The notes beneath the pieces were generated by a model that made no database searches, was not told the origin of the DNA, and saw nothing but the letters and a program-made list of their open reading frames with translations. A DNA stretch of 64,000 nt from Dactylosporangium fulvum (lineage in GTDB: Bacteria > Actinomycetota > Actinomycetes > Mycobacteriales > Micromonosporaceae), in contig NZ_CP073720.1 in the NCBI RefSeq assembly GCF_025137375.1, positions 644,501 through 708,500 of the forward strand. The letters are read 5' to 3'. Every line of letters begins with the position of its first letter. The stretch's first letter is position 1. Positions 49,175 through 57,513 of this stretch are shown one piece after another. The translations under genes and the position numbers were made by a program.

Positions 49175-49478
49175 GTGGATGCACTTTCGCTCGCCGACTT
49201 CCGGGCCCGGGTCGCCGCCATGTATCTGTCCGACGCGGACGTGGTGGAGTTCCGGGCCCTTCGCGACAGGCTGTTCGCCACCCACCCGCAGTCGGCGACG
49301 CCCGGGCACCCACGGCCGCGGCGTCGAGCTGCAACCGGACGGCCGGGTGAAGCTGGACTTCAACTACAGCTACAACCCGAGCTGCGCTTACGACGACGCG
49401 TGGGCGTGCCCGCTGGCGCCGTACGAGAACCGCCTCGACGCCCCGATCCGGGCCGGCGAAATGACCTATCACGCCTGA
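49175..49478 (+). pseudogene. Decayed DUF1684 gene (internal deletion and frameshift)
   Basis: From GTG 49175 the first frame reads VDALSLADFRARVAAMYLSDADVVEFRALRDRLFATHPQS, the usual start of DUF1684 proteins. Beyond about 49300 that frame turns to Arg-rich nonsense. A different frame then gives GVELQPDGRVKLDFNYSYNPSCAYDDAWACPLAPYENRL, the usual DUF1684 ending, to the stop at 49478. The middle of the family (roughly 80-110 residues) is missing. Both a frame change and a large deletion are therefore needed, so it is a relic, not a sequencing slip alone. Confidence 0.7.
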
Positions 49479-49507
49479 GCCGGAACGGGACGCCGAGGCG
49501 GGCGCGG

Positions 49508-50284
49508 TCAGCCGCCGAGGAGGTTGCCGACCAGCGGGAGGCCGTTGCCGCCCAGCAGGGGGAGGTTGCCGACGACGGGAAGGGCCTCGGTCTGGGCGTG
49601 GCGGGGGCTGTACGTCGCCGAGTGCTTCGGCGCGTACGCCTTCTCGGCGACGAGCGGCAGCTGGCTCGCGACCTGGGGGAGCGCGCCGGTGGTCGGCACC
49701 AACCGGTTGGCCACCGCGGTCGTGCTGATGCCCGGGGTCGGGCCGATGCCGCCGATCACCGGTATGCCGGTCACCGAGTCGTTCTTCAGCACGTCGCTGC
49801 CGCCCAGCGGCACCTCGCCGACCAGCGGGAGCCCGTCCGCCTCGGCGGCCCGCCCGGTCCCGCCGAGCGGGATGCCGAAGTCGTCGACCGGCTTCAGGGT
49901 GCCGCGGATCGGCAGGCCGTTGCCGAGCAGCGGCAGGTCGCCGACGAGCGGCAGCGCCTCGGTGGCCCGGGGAGAGGGGGTGCCGGGCAGCGCGGTGCGC
50001 GTGTTGGCGATCGAGGTGCCGCGCAGCGTGTCCGTGCCGGGCAGGCCCAGCGCGTCCAGGTCGCCGAGGCCGCCGACGAGCGGCAGGCCGGCGAACGAGT
50101 CCTCCGCCGGGAAGGCCCCCGAAAGGGGGACGTGCAGTTCCAGGCTGCCCGAGGGCGCGAGCAGATCGTCCAGCTGGCCGGGCGCCAGTGCGGTGTCATC
50201 GGCGTGTGCGGCACCGGCACCGAGCAGCAGCATGCCGCCGGCTACACCGACGGTGCCCACCGCCCGGCGAAACCACGTGTTCAT
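49508..50284 (-). CDS. Secreted LPLVG-repeat protein
   Basis: 258 residues from ATG 50284. Signal peptide 1-29 (RRAVGTVGVAGGMLLLGAGAAHA). The mature part is rich in Gly/Leu/Pro and carries the pattern LPLVG or LPVVG, and close variants, at least six times: GLPLVGGLG, ALPLVGDLP, GLPLVGEVP, QLPLVAEKA, ALPVVGNLP, GLPLVGNLLGG. No cysteines and no anchor. Such short hydrophobic repeats fit a self-assembling or cell-surface protein, perhaps one that coats the wall or spores. Family not recognised. Divergent from the RCK protein gene, 93 bp apart. Confidence 0.7.
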   Translation of the reverse strand: MNTWFRRAVGTVGVAGGMLLLGAGAAHADDTALAPGQLDDLLAPSGSLELHVPLSGAFPAEDSFAGLPLVGGLGDLDALGLPGTDTLRGTSIANTRTALPGTPSPRATEALPLVGDLPLLGNGLPIRGTLKPVDDFGIPLGGTGRAAEADGLPLVGEVPLGGSDVLKNDSVTGIPVIGGIGPTPGISTTAVANRLVPTTGALPQVASQLPLVAEKAYAPKHSATYSPRHAQTEALPVVGNLPLLGGNGLPLVGNLLGG

Positions 50285-50365
50285 CCTCGAATACCCATCT
50301 GGTCGACAAATCGGATCGAGGGGTTCAACGATGGTCGCGGGCCATCGGGTACTGGTGATCTTCGC

Positions 50366-50371
50366 TAGGAT
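50366..50371 (+). promoter_or_regulatory. -10 box for a leaderless RCK-protein gene
   Basis: TAGGAT, 6 nt before ATG 50378, no ribosome site. Confidence 0.5.
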
Positions 50372-50377
50372 CGGCCG

Positions 50378-52210
50378 ATGGCGTCCGAGTCCTGGCTGAT
50401 GAGGCGTCTGCGCGGCGGTCTTCCCCGTGTCCAGGCGATCACCCGTCCGTGGTCGATCGAGCAGCCCGACGACGCGCACCGACCCCCGTTGCACGCCCCG
50501 GCGAAGCGCGTCGTGGTCTGTGGTGACGACCCGATCGCGCACCGGCTGATCGAGGAGCTCATCCAGCAATACGGGGTGCAGGTCACCGCCATCATGCCGA
50601 GCGTCCGGCGCCGGCACGGCCCGGAGATCGCGCAGCTGCTGGCCGACCACGGCGGCCGGATCGTCGAGGCCGAGCGGCCCGACACCGACGCGTTCGTGCG
50701 CGCCGATCTCGCCGGCGCCGACGCGCTCGCGCTGGTCAAGCAGGACGACATCGGCAACATCGACGCGGCGCTGCAGGCTCAGGAACTCGTCCCCGGTCTG
50801 CGGCTCGTCATCCGGATGTTCAACCTCCGGCTGGGCGGCAGCGTCCGGCGCAACTTCGCCGACGTGCGGGTGCTCTCCGACGCGCAGATGGCGGCGCCCG
50901 CGTTCGTCTCCGAGGCGCTGGGCGAGGTCGCGCCGGTGCATGTGCGGGTGGCGCGGCGCACGCTGTTCGTGGCCCGCCGCGGCGAGGTGCGCACCGAGGA
51001 CATCGTCTGCGGGCTGGCCCGGACGGCCGGCGACGGCGAGCCCGAGTTGCTTCCGGAAGAACAGGACACCGCGGATCTGGTACTGGCTGTGGCGACCGGC
51101 GAGCGGGCCGCCACGGTGATCCACCGGGACGAGCGGACCGAGGAGGCCCGGCGCGAGCGCGGCCGGCTGCGCCGCTGGTGGCGCCGGCAGCGGCACAAGC
51201 CGCTCGGCACACTGCGCAGCCTGGTCAGCCGCAAGCTGTGGGTGACCGCCCTGGTCCTGCTCGCGCTGCTGGCGGCCGGCACCGCGATCATCGCCCACTA
51301 CCGGCACATCAGCTGGTGGGACGCCGCCTACGTCACGCTGCTGTCCGAGCTGGTCGGCGCGAGCCCCGAGCTGGAGGCCCACTGGCCCGAGAAGGTCGTC
51401 ACGACGCTGCTCAGCCTGGTCAGCATCGCGCTGATCCCGGTGATCACGGCCGCCGTCGTGGAGGCGATCGTCAACGCGCGGCTGGCGATCGCGCTGGGGC
51501 GGCTGCGGGAGCCGCTGTCCGACCACGTGGTCGTCGTCGGGCTGGGCAACGTCGGCACCCGGGTCATGCACTCATTCGTCGATCTCGGCGTGCCGGTGGT
51601 CGTCATCGACCGCGACGAGAACGCCCGTGGTGCCCAGGCGGCCCGCTCGCGCGGGGTGCCGTTCATCGTGGGCGACGCCAGCAACCCGGAGACGCTGCGG
51701 GCCGCCTCGGTCGACACGTGCCGCGCCCTGGTGGTGGTGTCGACCGACGACCAGGCCAACCTCGAGGCCGCCATCGAAGGGCGTGAGCTCAAGCCCGACC
51801 TGCGGGTCATCCTGCGACTGTTCGACGGCGCATTCGCCGACCGGGTGCAGCGGGCGTTCGGCATCACCGCCTCCCGCAGCGTCTCGTACCTCGCCGCGCC
51901 CGCGTTCGCCGCCGCGCTGCTGGAGCGCGAGGTCATCGGCACCATCCCGGTCGACCGGCGGGTGCTGCTGCTCGCCGAGGTGCCGGTGTGCGGCGAATCG
52001 GAGCTCGACGGCCGCCCGGTCGCCGCCGCGCAGGACGTCGGTGACGTCCGGGTCCTCGCGGTGACGACCGACGGCGGCCGGCAGACCGTCTGGGCGCCCC
52101 CACCGACGTACGTGCTGTGCGCCGACGACCTGCTCACCGTCGTTACCACACGGCTCGGCCTGGGCAACCTGTTGGCCCAGACCGGCGGGACGATCGACGC
52201 CGCCCGGTGA
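50378..52210 (+). CDS. RCK-2TM-RCK ion-channel-like protein without K+ filter
   Basis: 610 residues. First TrkA_N/RCK-like Rossmann region at 42-150 (KRVVVCGDDPIAHRLIEEL), a linker, basic segment RRWWRRQRHK, TM1 287-307, a pore-like loop 313-335, TM2 341-365, then a second TrkA_N domain with NAD motif GLGNVGTRV (388-396) and acidic VIDRD, and a C-terminal RCK half. The plan matches ligand-gated K+ channels, yet the loop reads YVTLLSELVGASPELEAHW where TVGYG would stand. Either a non-selective or other-ion channel, or a transport-dead sensor. It resembles proteins annotated CASTOR/POLLUX- or Trk-like. Confidence 0.75.
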   Translation: MASESWLMRRLRGGLPRVQAITRPWSIEQPDDAHRPPLHAPAKRVVVCGDDPIAHRLIEELIQQYGVQVTAIMPSVRRRHGPEIAQLLADHGGRIVEAERPDTDAFVRADLAGADALALVKQDDIGNIDAALQAQELVPGLRLVIRMFNLRLGGSVRRNFADVRVLSDAQMAAPAFVSEALGEVAPVHVRVARRTLFVARRGEVRTEDIVCGLARTAGDGEPELLPEEQDTADLVLAVATGERAATVIHRDERTEEARRERGRLRRWWRRQRHKPLGTLRSLVSRKLWVTALVLLALLAAGTAIIAHYRHISWWDAAYVTLLSELVGASPELEAHWPEKVVTTLLSLVSIALIPVITAAVVEAIVNARLAIALGRLREPLSDHVVVVGLGNVGTRVMHSFVDLGVPVVVIDRDENARGAQAARSRGVPFIVGDASNPETLRAASVDTCRALVVVSTDDQANLEAAIEGRELKPDLRVILRLFDGAFADRVQRAFGITASRSVSYLAAPAFAAALLEREVIGTIPVDRRVLLLAEVPVCGESELDGRPVAAAQDVGDVRVLAVTTDGGRQTVWAPPPTYVLCADDLLTVVTTRLGLGNLLAQTGGTIDAAR

Positions 52211-52328
52211 CCGGCCGGCTGATTTCGCGCTCCCTTCGCCCCCGATCGCTCGTTGTATGGGCGGATCGCCCGATTTACCCCTAACAGTCCGGGCGCTCCC
52301 TTCTGCGGAACATTGGGAGGACGCGCAC

Positions 52329-53570
52329 ATGCGGCGTAGGGCGTTGCTGGTGGCAGGGGTCTGTACCCTGCTCGGACTCACCGGGGCTGGAGTCGCGGCG
52401 GCGACCTCGTTCGCCCCCGCACGACCGCGGATCGCGTCCGTCGCCGCCCCGCAGATGCCGGTGCAGCACCGGGTCGGCGTCACCGAGCCCGGCGCCGAGC
52501 CGACCGGCGTGCTCGAAGCGGTCACCGGCGGCCTGATCGAGTGGACCACGAGCCGGACGTTCACCTACCCCGGGGCCGACTACGTGAAGGTCCACTTCGG
52601 CGAGCTGCGGCTCAACCCGGGCGACAAGGTGCGGGTCACGGACGCGAGCGGGGCGGAGCACTACACGTACACCCTGGAAGAACTGCGACTCGCGGACAAC
52701 TGGTCGATGTCGGTCTCCGGCGATCGGGCCGTGGTCAGCGTCGAGCGGGCCGGCGACGACGCGCTCGGTCTCAAGTCGAAACTGGCCGGGCTGGGTGTGA
52801 CTGTCGACCGGGTCGCGCGTGGCCGGACGCCGGACGAGCGCGCGGCGGCGCTGGCGGCGAAGCGGGCCGCCGAGGCGCGGCAGCCGCGCGAGGAGAGCAT
52901 CTGCGGGCGCAGCAACGAGACGGAGAACGCGGCCTGCTACAAGTCGTCGGACCCGGTCGCGTATGCGAACTCGAAGCCGGTGGCGAGGATCCTCATCAAC
53001 GGCGTCGAGCTTTGCACCGCGTTCCGGATCGGCACACAGAACCGGATGATGACCAACCACCACTGCCTGACGACCACGCGCGAGGCCCGCAACACCGAGG
53101 TCTGGTTCAACTACGAGTGCGCGCGGTGTGACGGCGGCCCGACGCTGCGCCCGACAAAGGTCATGGGCGACCAGGTCATCGCGACCGACAAGATCCTCGA
53201 CTACACGCTGTTCAGCGTCCGCAACTTCGAGGCCGTCCAGCGCTTCGGCTACCTGCAGATCGACGACCGGGCGCCGGTGCGCGGCGAGGAGCTCTACATC
53301 CCGCAGCACCCGCGCGGCGCGCCGACCGTGATCACGATGCAGGACACGACCGAGCGCAGCGGGAACTGTGCGGTGTCCGATCCGTCGTATGACGGCTACG
53401 CTGCGAAAACGGACATGTCGTACTATTGCGACACCGACGGCGGCTCCTCCGGCTCGCCGGTCATCTCACGCCGGACGAACAAGGTCATCGCGCTGCACCA
53501 CTTCGGCGGCTGCCCGAACTCGGGCGTCCGGATGGACCGCATCGCCGCCCACCTGCGCGGCGAGATGTAG
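52329..53570 (+). CDS. Secreted trypsin-like serine protease
   Basis: 413 residues, ATG 52329 with GGAGG 8 nt upstream. Signal peptide 1-25 (LLVAGVCTLLGLTGAGVAAA). A beta-rich propeptide-like part (30-185) precedes the catalytic domain: His in MMTNHHC (H245), Asp in ILDYTLF (D291), Ser in DGGSSGSPV (S374). Cysteines at CT, HHC, CARC, NCAV, YYCD and GGCP could make several disulfides. The layout resembles lysyl endopeptidase-like or V8-like extracellular proteases. Secretion to degrade protein outside the cell is expected. A 6-bp class inverted repeat GGGCG-GAT-CGCCC at 52259-52271 lies upstream. A strong terminator follows. Confidence 0.88.
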   Translation: MRRRALLVAGVCTLLGLTGAGVAAATSFAPARPRIASVAAPQMPVQHRVGVTEPGAEPTGVLEAVTGGLIEWTTSRTFTYPGADYVKVHFGELRLNPGDKVRVTDASGAEHYTYTLEELRLADNWSMSVSGDRAVVSVERAGDDALGLKSKLAGLGVTVDRVARGRTPDERAAALAAKRAAEARQPREESICGRSNETENAACYKSSDPVAYANSKPVARILINGVELCTAFRIGTQNRMMTNHHCLTTTREARNTEVWFNYECARCDGGPTLRPTKVMGDQVIATDKILDYTLFSVRNFEAVQRFGYLQIDDRAPVRGEELYIPQHPRGAPTVITMQDTTERSGNCAVSDPSYDGYAAKTDMSYYCDTDGGSSGSPVISRRTNKVIALHHFGGCPNSGVRMDRIAAHLRGEM

Positions 53571-53580
53571 AGGTTTCGGG

Positions 53581-53606
53581 AAGGTCCGGGTCGCGGCCCG
53601 GACCTT
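53581..53606 (+). terminator. Intrinsic terminator of the protease gene
   Basis: Perfect 10-bp stem AAGGTCCGGG / CCCGGACCTT, loop TCGCGG, followed by TT; 10 nt after the stop codon. Confidence 0.85.
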
Positions 53607-53620
53607 TTCGCGTCTTCGGG

Positions 53621-53626
53621 TACCGT
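53621..53626 (+). promoter_or_regulatory. Possible -10 box of the PAP2 gene
   Basis: TACCGT, 8 nt before GTG 53635, directly after the protease terminator. Confidence 0.35.
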
Positions 53627-53634
53627 CGTTCGGC

Positions 53635-54366
53635 GTGCGCTTCGTGTTACGCCCGGTCCGCCCGTCCGGCTGGTGGTTCGACGGGGTCCTGCTGTCCGGC
53701 TTCGTCGTGCTGACGCTCGCCCTGGTCTGGCGCTCGCCGCTGCTCGACGTGGACCTCGCGGTCCGCGACTTCGTCGACGCGCACCGCCCCGGCTGGGCCG
53801 ACACCACGCTGCGGGTGTTCAACAAGCTCGGCCAGGGCGGCCAGGTGCTCACGCCGCTGGCGGCCATCGTGGCGTTCCTCATGACCCGCCGCCGCCACAC
53901 GGTCCGGCCGTTCCTGCTGGTGATCGGCGCGTTCGCGCTGACCTACGTGACGATCGGCCCGCTGAAGCTGTGGACGGACCGGCTGGCCGCGAGCAACAAG
54001 CTGGACCCGCACCCTGAGCTGCTGTTCCACGCCGCGGAGGGCATGTCCTACCCGTCGGGCCACGTGGTGAACGCCATCGTCTGGTACGGCGTGCTGGCGG
54101 CCCTCCTGACAGGTGTCTTCCGCCCGGGCGTGGTCCTGGCGATCCGCTACGCCGCGCCGCTGATCCTGCTGTTCACGACGACATACTTGAGCTTCCACTG
54201 GCTGACGGACGGCTTGGCGGCGATCCTGCTGGGCCTGCTCCTGGACCGCATCCTGCAGCGCATCCCGTGGGACGCCGTCCCCCTGGGCGGCCGGTTGGAT
54301 CGCGCGAACTGGGCCGGCCCGTTCTTCGAGCAGCCAAAGTTTGCTGAAATCCCGAGTTTGCGGTAG
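53635..54366 (+). CDS. PAP2-family membrane phosphatase
   Basis: 243 residues from GTG 53635. About six helices. Family motif 2 is clear (YPSGH, in AAEGMSYPSGHVVNAIVW), motif 3 is SFHWLTDGLAA with catalytic His and Asp, and motif 1 is weak (LKLWTDRLA, lacking the RP pair). It probably removes phosphate from polyprenyl-diphosphate or phosphatidate at the outer face, which would recycle lipid carriers for wall and polysaccharide synthesis. The C-terminal tail (GPFFEQPKFAEIPSLR) is encoded within the terminator hairpin. Confidence 0.82.
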   Translation: MRFVLRPVRPSGWWFDGVLLSGFVVLTLALVWRSPLLDVDLAVRDFVDAHRPGWADTTLRVFNKLGQGGQVLTPLAAIVAFLMTRRRHTVRPFLLVIGAFALTYVTIGPLKLWTDRLAASNKLDPHPELLFHAAEGMSYPSGHVVNAIVWYGVLAALLTGVFRPGVVLAIRYAAPLILLFTTTYLSFHWLTDGLAAILLGLLLDRILQRIPWDAVPLGGRLDRANWAGPFFEQPKFAEIPSLR

Positions 54367-54379
54367 CAGCAAACTCGGG
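54351..54379. terminator. Bidirectional terminator overlapping the PAP2 stop
   Basis: CCCGAGTTTGC / GCAAACTCGGG, 11-bp stem with a 7-nt loop containing the PAP2 stop. GCAGCAAACTCGG repeats at about 54383-54395 and AGTTTGCTG lies at 54339-54347, giving alternative pairings. Confidence 0.75.
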
Positions 54380-54402
54380 GCGGCAGCAAACTCGGCTGGT
54401 GA

Positions 54403-55515
54403 CTACGACTGCCAGGCGCCCGCGCGCATGACTCGCTGAACCTGGAGGGCCTCGTCCAGCAGGACCAGGTCGGCGCGCAGGCCCTCGCGCAGGGCGCCCA
54501 CCTCGTCCGACAGGCCGATCGCGGCCGCCGGGGTGGTCGAGGCCATGCGGGACGCGTCGGGCAGGGAGATGCCGGCGCCGACCGCGCGGCGGAACGCCTT
54601 GTCCATCGTCAGCGTGCTGCCCGCGATCGAGCCGTCCCGCGTCAGCCGGGCCACGCCGTCCGCCACGTCGACGCTCTGGCCGCCCAGGTCGTACGAGCCG
54701 TCGGGCATACCCGCCGCGGCCATCGCGTCGGTGATGAGCGCGGCGCGGGCCGGGCCGGTCACCGACGTGGCGAAGGCCAGGGTGCCGTCGTGGAGGTGTA
54801 CACCATCGGCGACGAACTCGCACGTCACCGTCGCCGCGCCGAGGAGTGCGAAGACCGGGCCGGGCTGGCGGTGGTGCGGCGGGCGCATGCCGTTGAATAC
54901 GTGGGTGCCGACCGTGGCGCCGGCCTCGACGCCGGCCAGGGTCTCCTCCCAGGTCGCGTCGGTGTGGCCGAGTGCGGCGACGACACCGCGCTCGACGAGC
55001 AGGCGGATCGCGTCGAGGGCGCCGGGCAACTCGGGGGCGATCGTCACGAGCCGCACAGCGCCGTTGCCGGCGTCGATCAGCGCGTTGAGCTCGTCCAGCG
55101 ACGGGTGGCGCAGGTGGGCCGGGTTCTGGGCGCCGCAGCGGGCCTGGGAGAGGTACGGCCCCTCGAAGTGCACACCGGCCAGCACACCCTCGTCGACCAG
55201 CGACGTGAAGGCCTTGGTGGCGCTCATCATCAGTTCGGGCGGCGAGGTGACCAGGCTGGCGAGCATGGTCGTGGTGCCGTGCCCGAGGTGGTACGCCGCT
55301 GCCTTCCGCGCCTCGCCCGCGTCGCCGGTGGTGAAGGTCGCGCCGCCGCCGCCGTGCACGTGGATGTCCACGAAGCCGGGGACGACCGTGTGGCCGGTGT
55401 GTGCGGCCGTCGGCTCGGCGCCCACCTCCGCGATGCGGTCGCCCGAGATGCGGACGAAACCGTCCTCGATGACGCGGTCACCCGCGATCACCCGGACACC
55501 GGACACCACCGTCAT
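54403..55515 (-). CDS. nagA: N-acetylglucosamine-6-phosphate deacetylase
   Basis: 370 residues from ATG 55515 (overlaps the kinase stop, ATGA). Metal-dependent amidohydrolase: HVHGGGG metal pair, FEGPYLSQARCGAQNP (metal-binding Glu), LGHTDATWE, THVFNGMRPPHHRQPG, catalytic Asp in ITDAMAAAG, and AGSTLTMDKAFRRAV. It removes acetate from GlcNAc-6-phosphate, feeding amino sugar into glycolysis or wall recycling. Second gene of the ROK kinase operon, which fits the order phosphorylation then deacetylation. Confidence 0.95.
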   Translation of the reverse strand: MTVVSGVRVIAGDRVIEDGFVRISGDRIAEVGAEPTAAHTGHTVVPGFVDIHVHGGGGATFTTGDAGEARKAAAYHLGHGTTTMLASLVTSPPELMMSATKAFTSLVDEGVLAGVHFEGPYLSQARCGAQNPAHLRHPSLDELNALIDAGNGAVRLVTIAPELPGALDAIRLLVERGVVAALGHTDATWEETLAGVEAGATVGTHVFNGMRPPHHRQPGPVFALLGAATVTCEFVADGVHLHDGTLAFATSVTGPARAALITDAMAAAGMPDGSYDLGGQSVDVADGVARLTRDGSIAGSTLTMDKAFRRAVGAGISLPDASRMASTTPAAAIGLSDEVGALREGLRADLVLLDEALQVQRVMRAGAWQS

Positions 55516-56453
55516 CGCGTGCTCCCATTCGTCGCCAGATTGTCGAGCGCGAGCAGCGCCGCGCCGAGGCATCCGGCCTCGTCGCCGAGCGCGGCCCGGG
55601 TGATCGTGGGTTCGCGGTGGAACGTGACCCGCGAGTGGGCGGCCTCCCGCAGCGGGGCCAGCAGCGCCTCGCCGGCCTCGGCGAGGCCGCCGCCGAGCAC
55701 GATGACCGCCGGGTCGAACAGTGCGACGCCGGTCATCAGCCCGTCGGCGAGCGCGTCGATCGTCTCGCGCCACACGGCGATTGCGACCGGCTCGCCCTCG
55801 GCGGCGAGGCGGGCGACCTCTTCCGCGGTGGCCTGGCGGCCGGCCTGTTCGGAGTATCGCCGCCCGACCGCCGACGCCGAGGCGATCGACTCCAGGCAGC
55901 CCCACTGGCCGCAGCCGCACAGCGGGCCGCCGGGCCGGACGACGATGTGGCCGATCTCGCCGGCCGCGCCGTGCGAGCCCGTGTAGACCTGCCCGTTCAC
56001 CACGTTGGCGGCGGCGATGCCGGTGCCGATCGGGATGAAGAGCACGTAGTCGTGACCGCGTCCGGCGCCCAGCCTGGCCTCGGCGAGCCCGCCGGCCCGC
56101 ACGTCGTGGCCGAGCGCGGCGGGCAGCCCGAGGCGCTTCTCCAGAAGATGCTTCAGCGGTACGTCACGAAAGCCGACGTTCGCCGCCCAGACCGCGATGC
56201 CGTTGGCCTCGTCGATGACCCCGGGCACGACCAGCCCGGCGCCGACCGGCTCGAGGCCTTCGGCGCGGGCGGTGGCGGTGAGCCCGTCGGCGATGTCGAG
56301 GATGGTCGCCACGACCGCCTCCGGGCCCCGCTCGCGGCCGGTGGGGTGTCGCTCGGCGTGCTGGACGGTGTGCAGTGCGTCGCCGTCCGCACCGACCAGC
56401 GCACACTTGATCCCGGTTCCGCCGACGTCGAGGGCGATCACGGTCTGTGTCAT
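55512..56453 (-). CDS. ROK-family sugar kinase (probable GlcNAc/glucose kinase)
   Basis: 313 residues from ATG 56453; GAGGAC lies about 11 nt upstream. Phosphate motif ALDVGGTGIKCALVG, ROK signature and zinc site GHIVVRPGGPLCGCGQWGCLES, and DPAVIVLGGGLAEAGE. No N-terminal HTH, so an enzyme and not an Xyl-type repressor. Operon with nagA points to N-acetylglucosamine as substrate; glucose or N-acetylmannosamine remain possible. Faces the DeoR gene across paired operators. Confidence 0.88.
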   Translation of the reverse strand: MTQTVIALDVGGTGIKCALVGADGDALHTVQHAERHPTGRERGPEAVVATILDIADGLTATARAEGLEPVGAGLVVPGVIDEANGIAVWAANVGFRDVPLKHLLEKRLGLPAALGHDVRAGGLAEARLGAGRGHDYVLFIPIGTGIAAANVVNGQVYTGSHGAAGEIGHIVVRPGGPLCGCGQWGCLESIASASAVGRRYSEQAGRQATAEEVARLAAEGEPVAIAVWRETIDALADGLMTGVALFDPAVIVLGGGLAEAGEALLAPLREAAHSRVTFHREPTITRAALGDEAGCLGAALLALDNLATNGSTR

Positions 56454-56500
56454 GTGGCTGTTTGTCCTCGACTGATCGTTTTGGCGACAAACCCGGTTGG

Positions 56501-56519
56501 TTCGCGCATCATTGCGCAC
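56501..56519. promoter_or_regulatory. Operator 1 of the amino-sugar divergon
   Basis: TTCGCGCATCATTGCGCAC, containing GCGCA-TCAT-TGCGC. It matches the second site at 17 of 19 positions. Confidence 0.6.
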
Positions 56520-56588
56520 CGGCGGGTCGGCTGGCAACCATACCCCCGCGGGTTAGTCCGATCAGTTGCCTTTGCGTTTACCCACTGT

Positions 56589-56607
56589 TTCGCGCATTAT
56601 TGTGCAC
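56589..56607. promoter_or_regulatory. Operator 2 of the amino-sugar divergon
   Basis: TTCGCGCATTATTGTGCAC, 88 bp from operator 1 and 20 bp upstream of the deoR ribosome site. Suits repression of both directions, possibly by looping. Confidence 0.6.
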
Positions 56608-56640
56608 ACATCTCGCACCGTGCGCGCAAAGGAGGGTCGC

Positions 56641-57426
56641 ATGGACCGCTATGCGCGCTGGAACGCGCTCCTCGAGATCCTCACCGACAGCGGCCGGATC
56701 AGCGTGGAGGAGGCGGCCGAGCGGCTCGACGTCTCACAGGCGACCATCCGCCGCGACTTCGACCAGTTGGCCCAGCAGCAGATGATCACCCGGACGCGCG
56801 GCGGTGCCGTAGCCAACGGCGTGTCGTATGACCTGCCGCTGCGGTACAAGACCGCGAAACATGCCCCGGAGAAGCAGCGCATCGGCGCCGCGGCCGCCGC
56901 CCTGGTGTCCCCGGGCATGGTCGTCGCCCTGAACGGTGGCACGACGACCACCGAGGTCGCCCGCGCGCTCGCGGTGCGCCCCGAGCTGACCGGCGGCGTG
57001 GACGACGCCCAGCTCACCGTCGTGACCAACGCGCTGAACATCGCCAACGAGCTGCTGGTCCGCTCGCGGATGAAGATCGTGGTGACCGGCGGGGTGGTCC
57101 GGCCGCAGTCGTTCGAGCTGGTCGGCCCGCTGGGCGGCAACATCCTGCGCGACGTCACGCTGGACATCGCGTTGCTGGGCGTCGACGCGCTCGACGTGAC
57201 CCTCGGCGCCGCGGCCCACCACGAGGGCGAGGCCGCGATGAACAGCCTGATGGTCGCCCGCGCGCGCCGCGTGGTCATCATCACCGACAGCTCCAAGCTC
57301 GGCGGTCACGCGTTCGCCCGGATCTGCCCGGTCGACCGCATCGACACCCTGGTCACCGACTCCAACGCCACCGAGGAGACCCTGGCCGCGTTCGCCGAGG
57401 CCGGCGTGAAGATCGTCACCGCCTGA
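56641..57426 (+). CDS. DeoR-family transcriptional repressor
   Basis: 261 residues from ATG 56641 with AAAGGAGG 5 nt upstream. N-terminal winged HTH: RWNALLEILTDSGRISVEEAAERLDVSQATIRRDFDQLAQQQMITRTRGGAV. C-terminal sugar-phosphate sensor: ALNGGTTTTEVARAL, VVTNALNIANELLV, VTGGVVRPQSFELVG and VVIITDSSKLG. Likely represses the divergent kinase-nagA operon and itself until an amino-sugar phosphate binds. Two matching inverted repeats in the shared region are its probable sites. Confidence 0.92.
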   Translation: MDRYARWNALLEILTDSGRISVEEAAERLDVSQATIRRDFDQLAQQQMITRTRGGAVANGVSYDLPLRYKTAKHAPEKQRIGAAAAALVSPGMVVALNGGTTTTEVARALAVRPELTGGVDDAQLTVVTNALNIANELLVRSRMKIVVTGGVVRPQSFELVGPLGGNILRDVTLDIALLGVDALDVTLGAAAHHEGEAAMNSLMVARARRVVIITDSSKLGGHAFARICPVDRIDTLVTDSNATEETLAAFAEAGVKIVTA

Positions 57427-57513
57427 CCCGTCTCCCCTGCCGCGCTGCGGGGCGGGCGGGGTGCGAGGGCGGGGATAGGGTGGAGGCCGTTCCCCCGATC
57501 CCCTGGAGCGACG

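Noticed and set aside
47972..50368. Rightward open frame of about 800 codons
   Set aside because: Crosses the desaturase, the DUF1684 relic and the LPLVG gene. Only the short part after 49175 has family likeness and is used in the pseudogene call.
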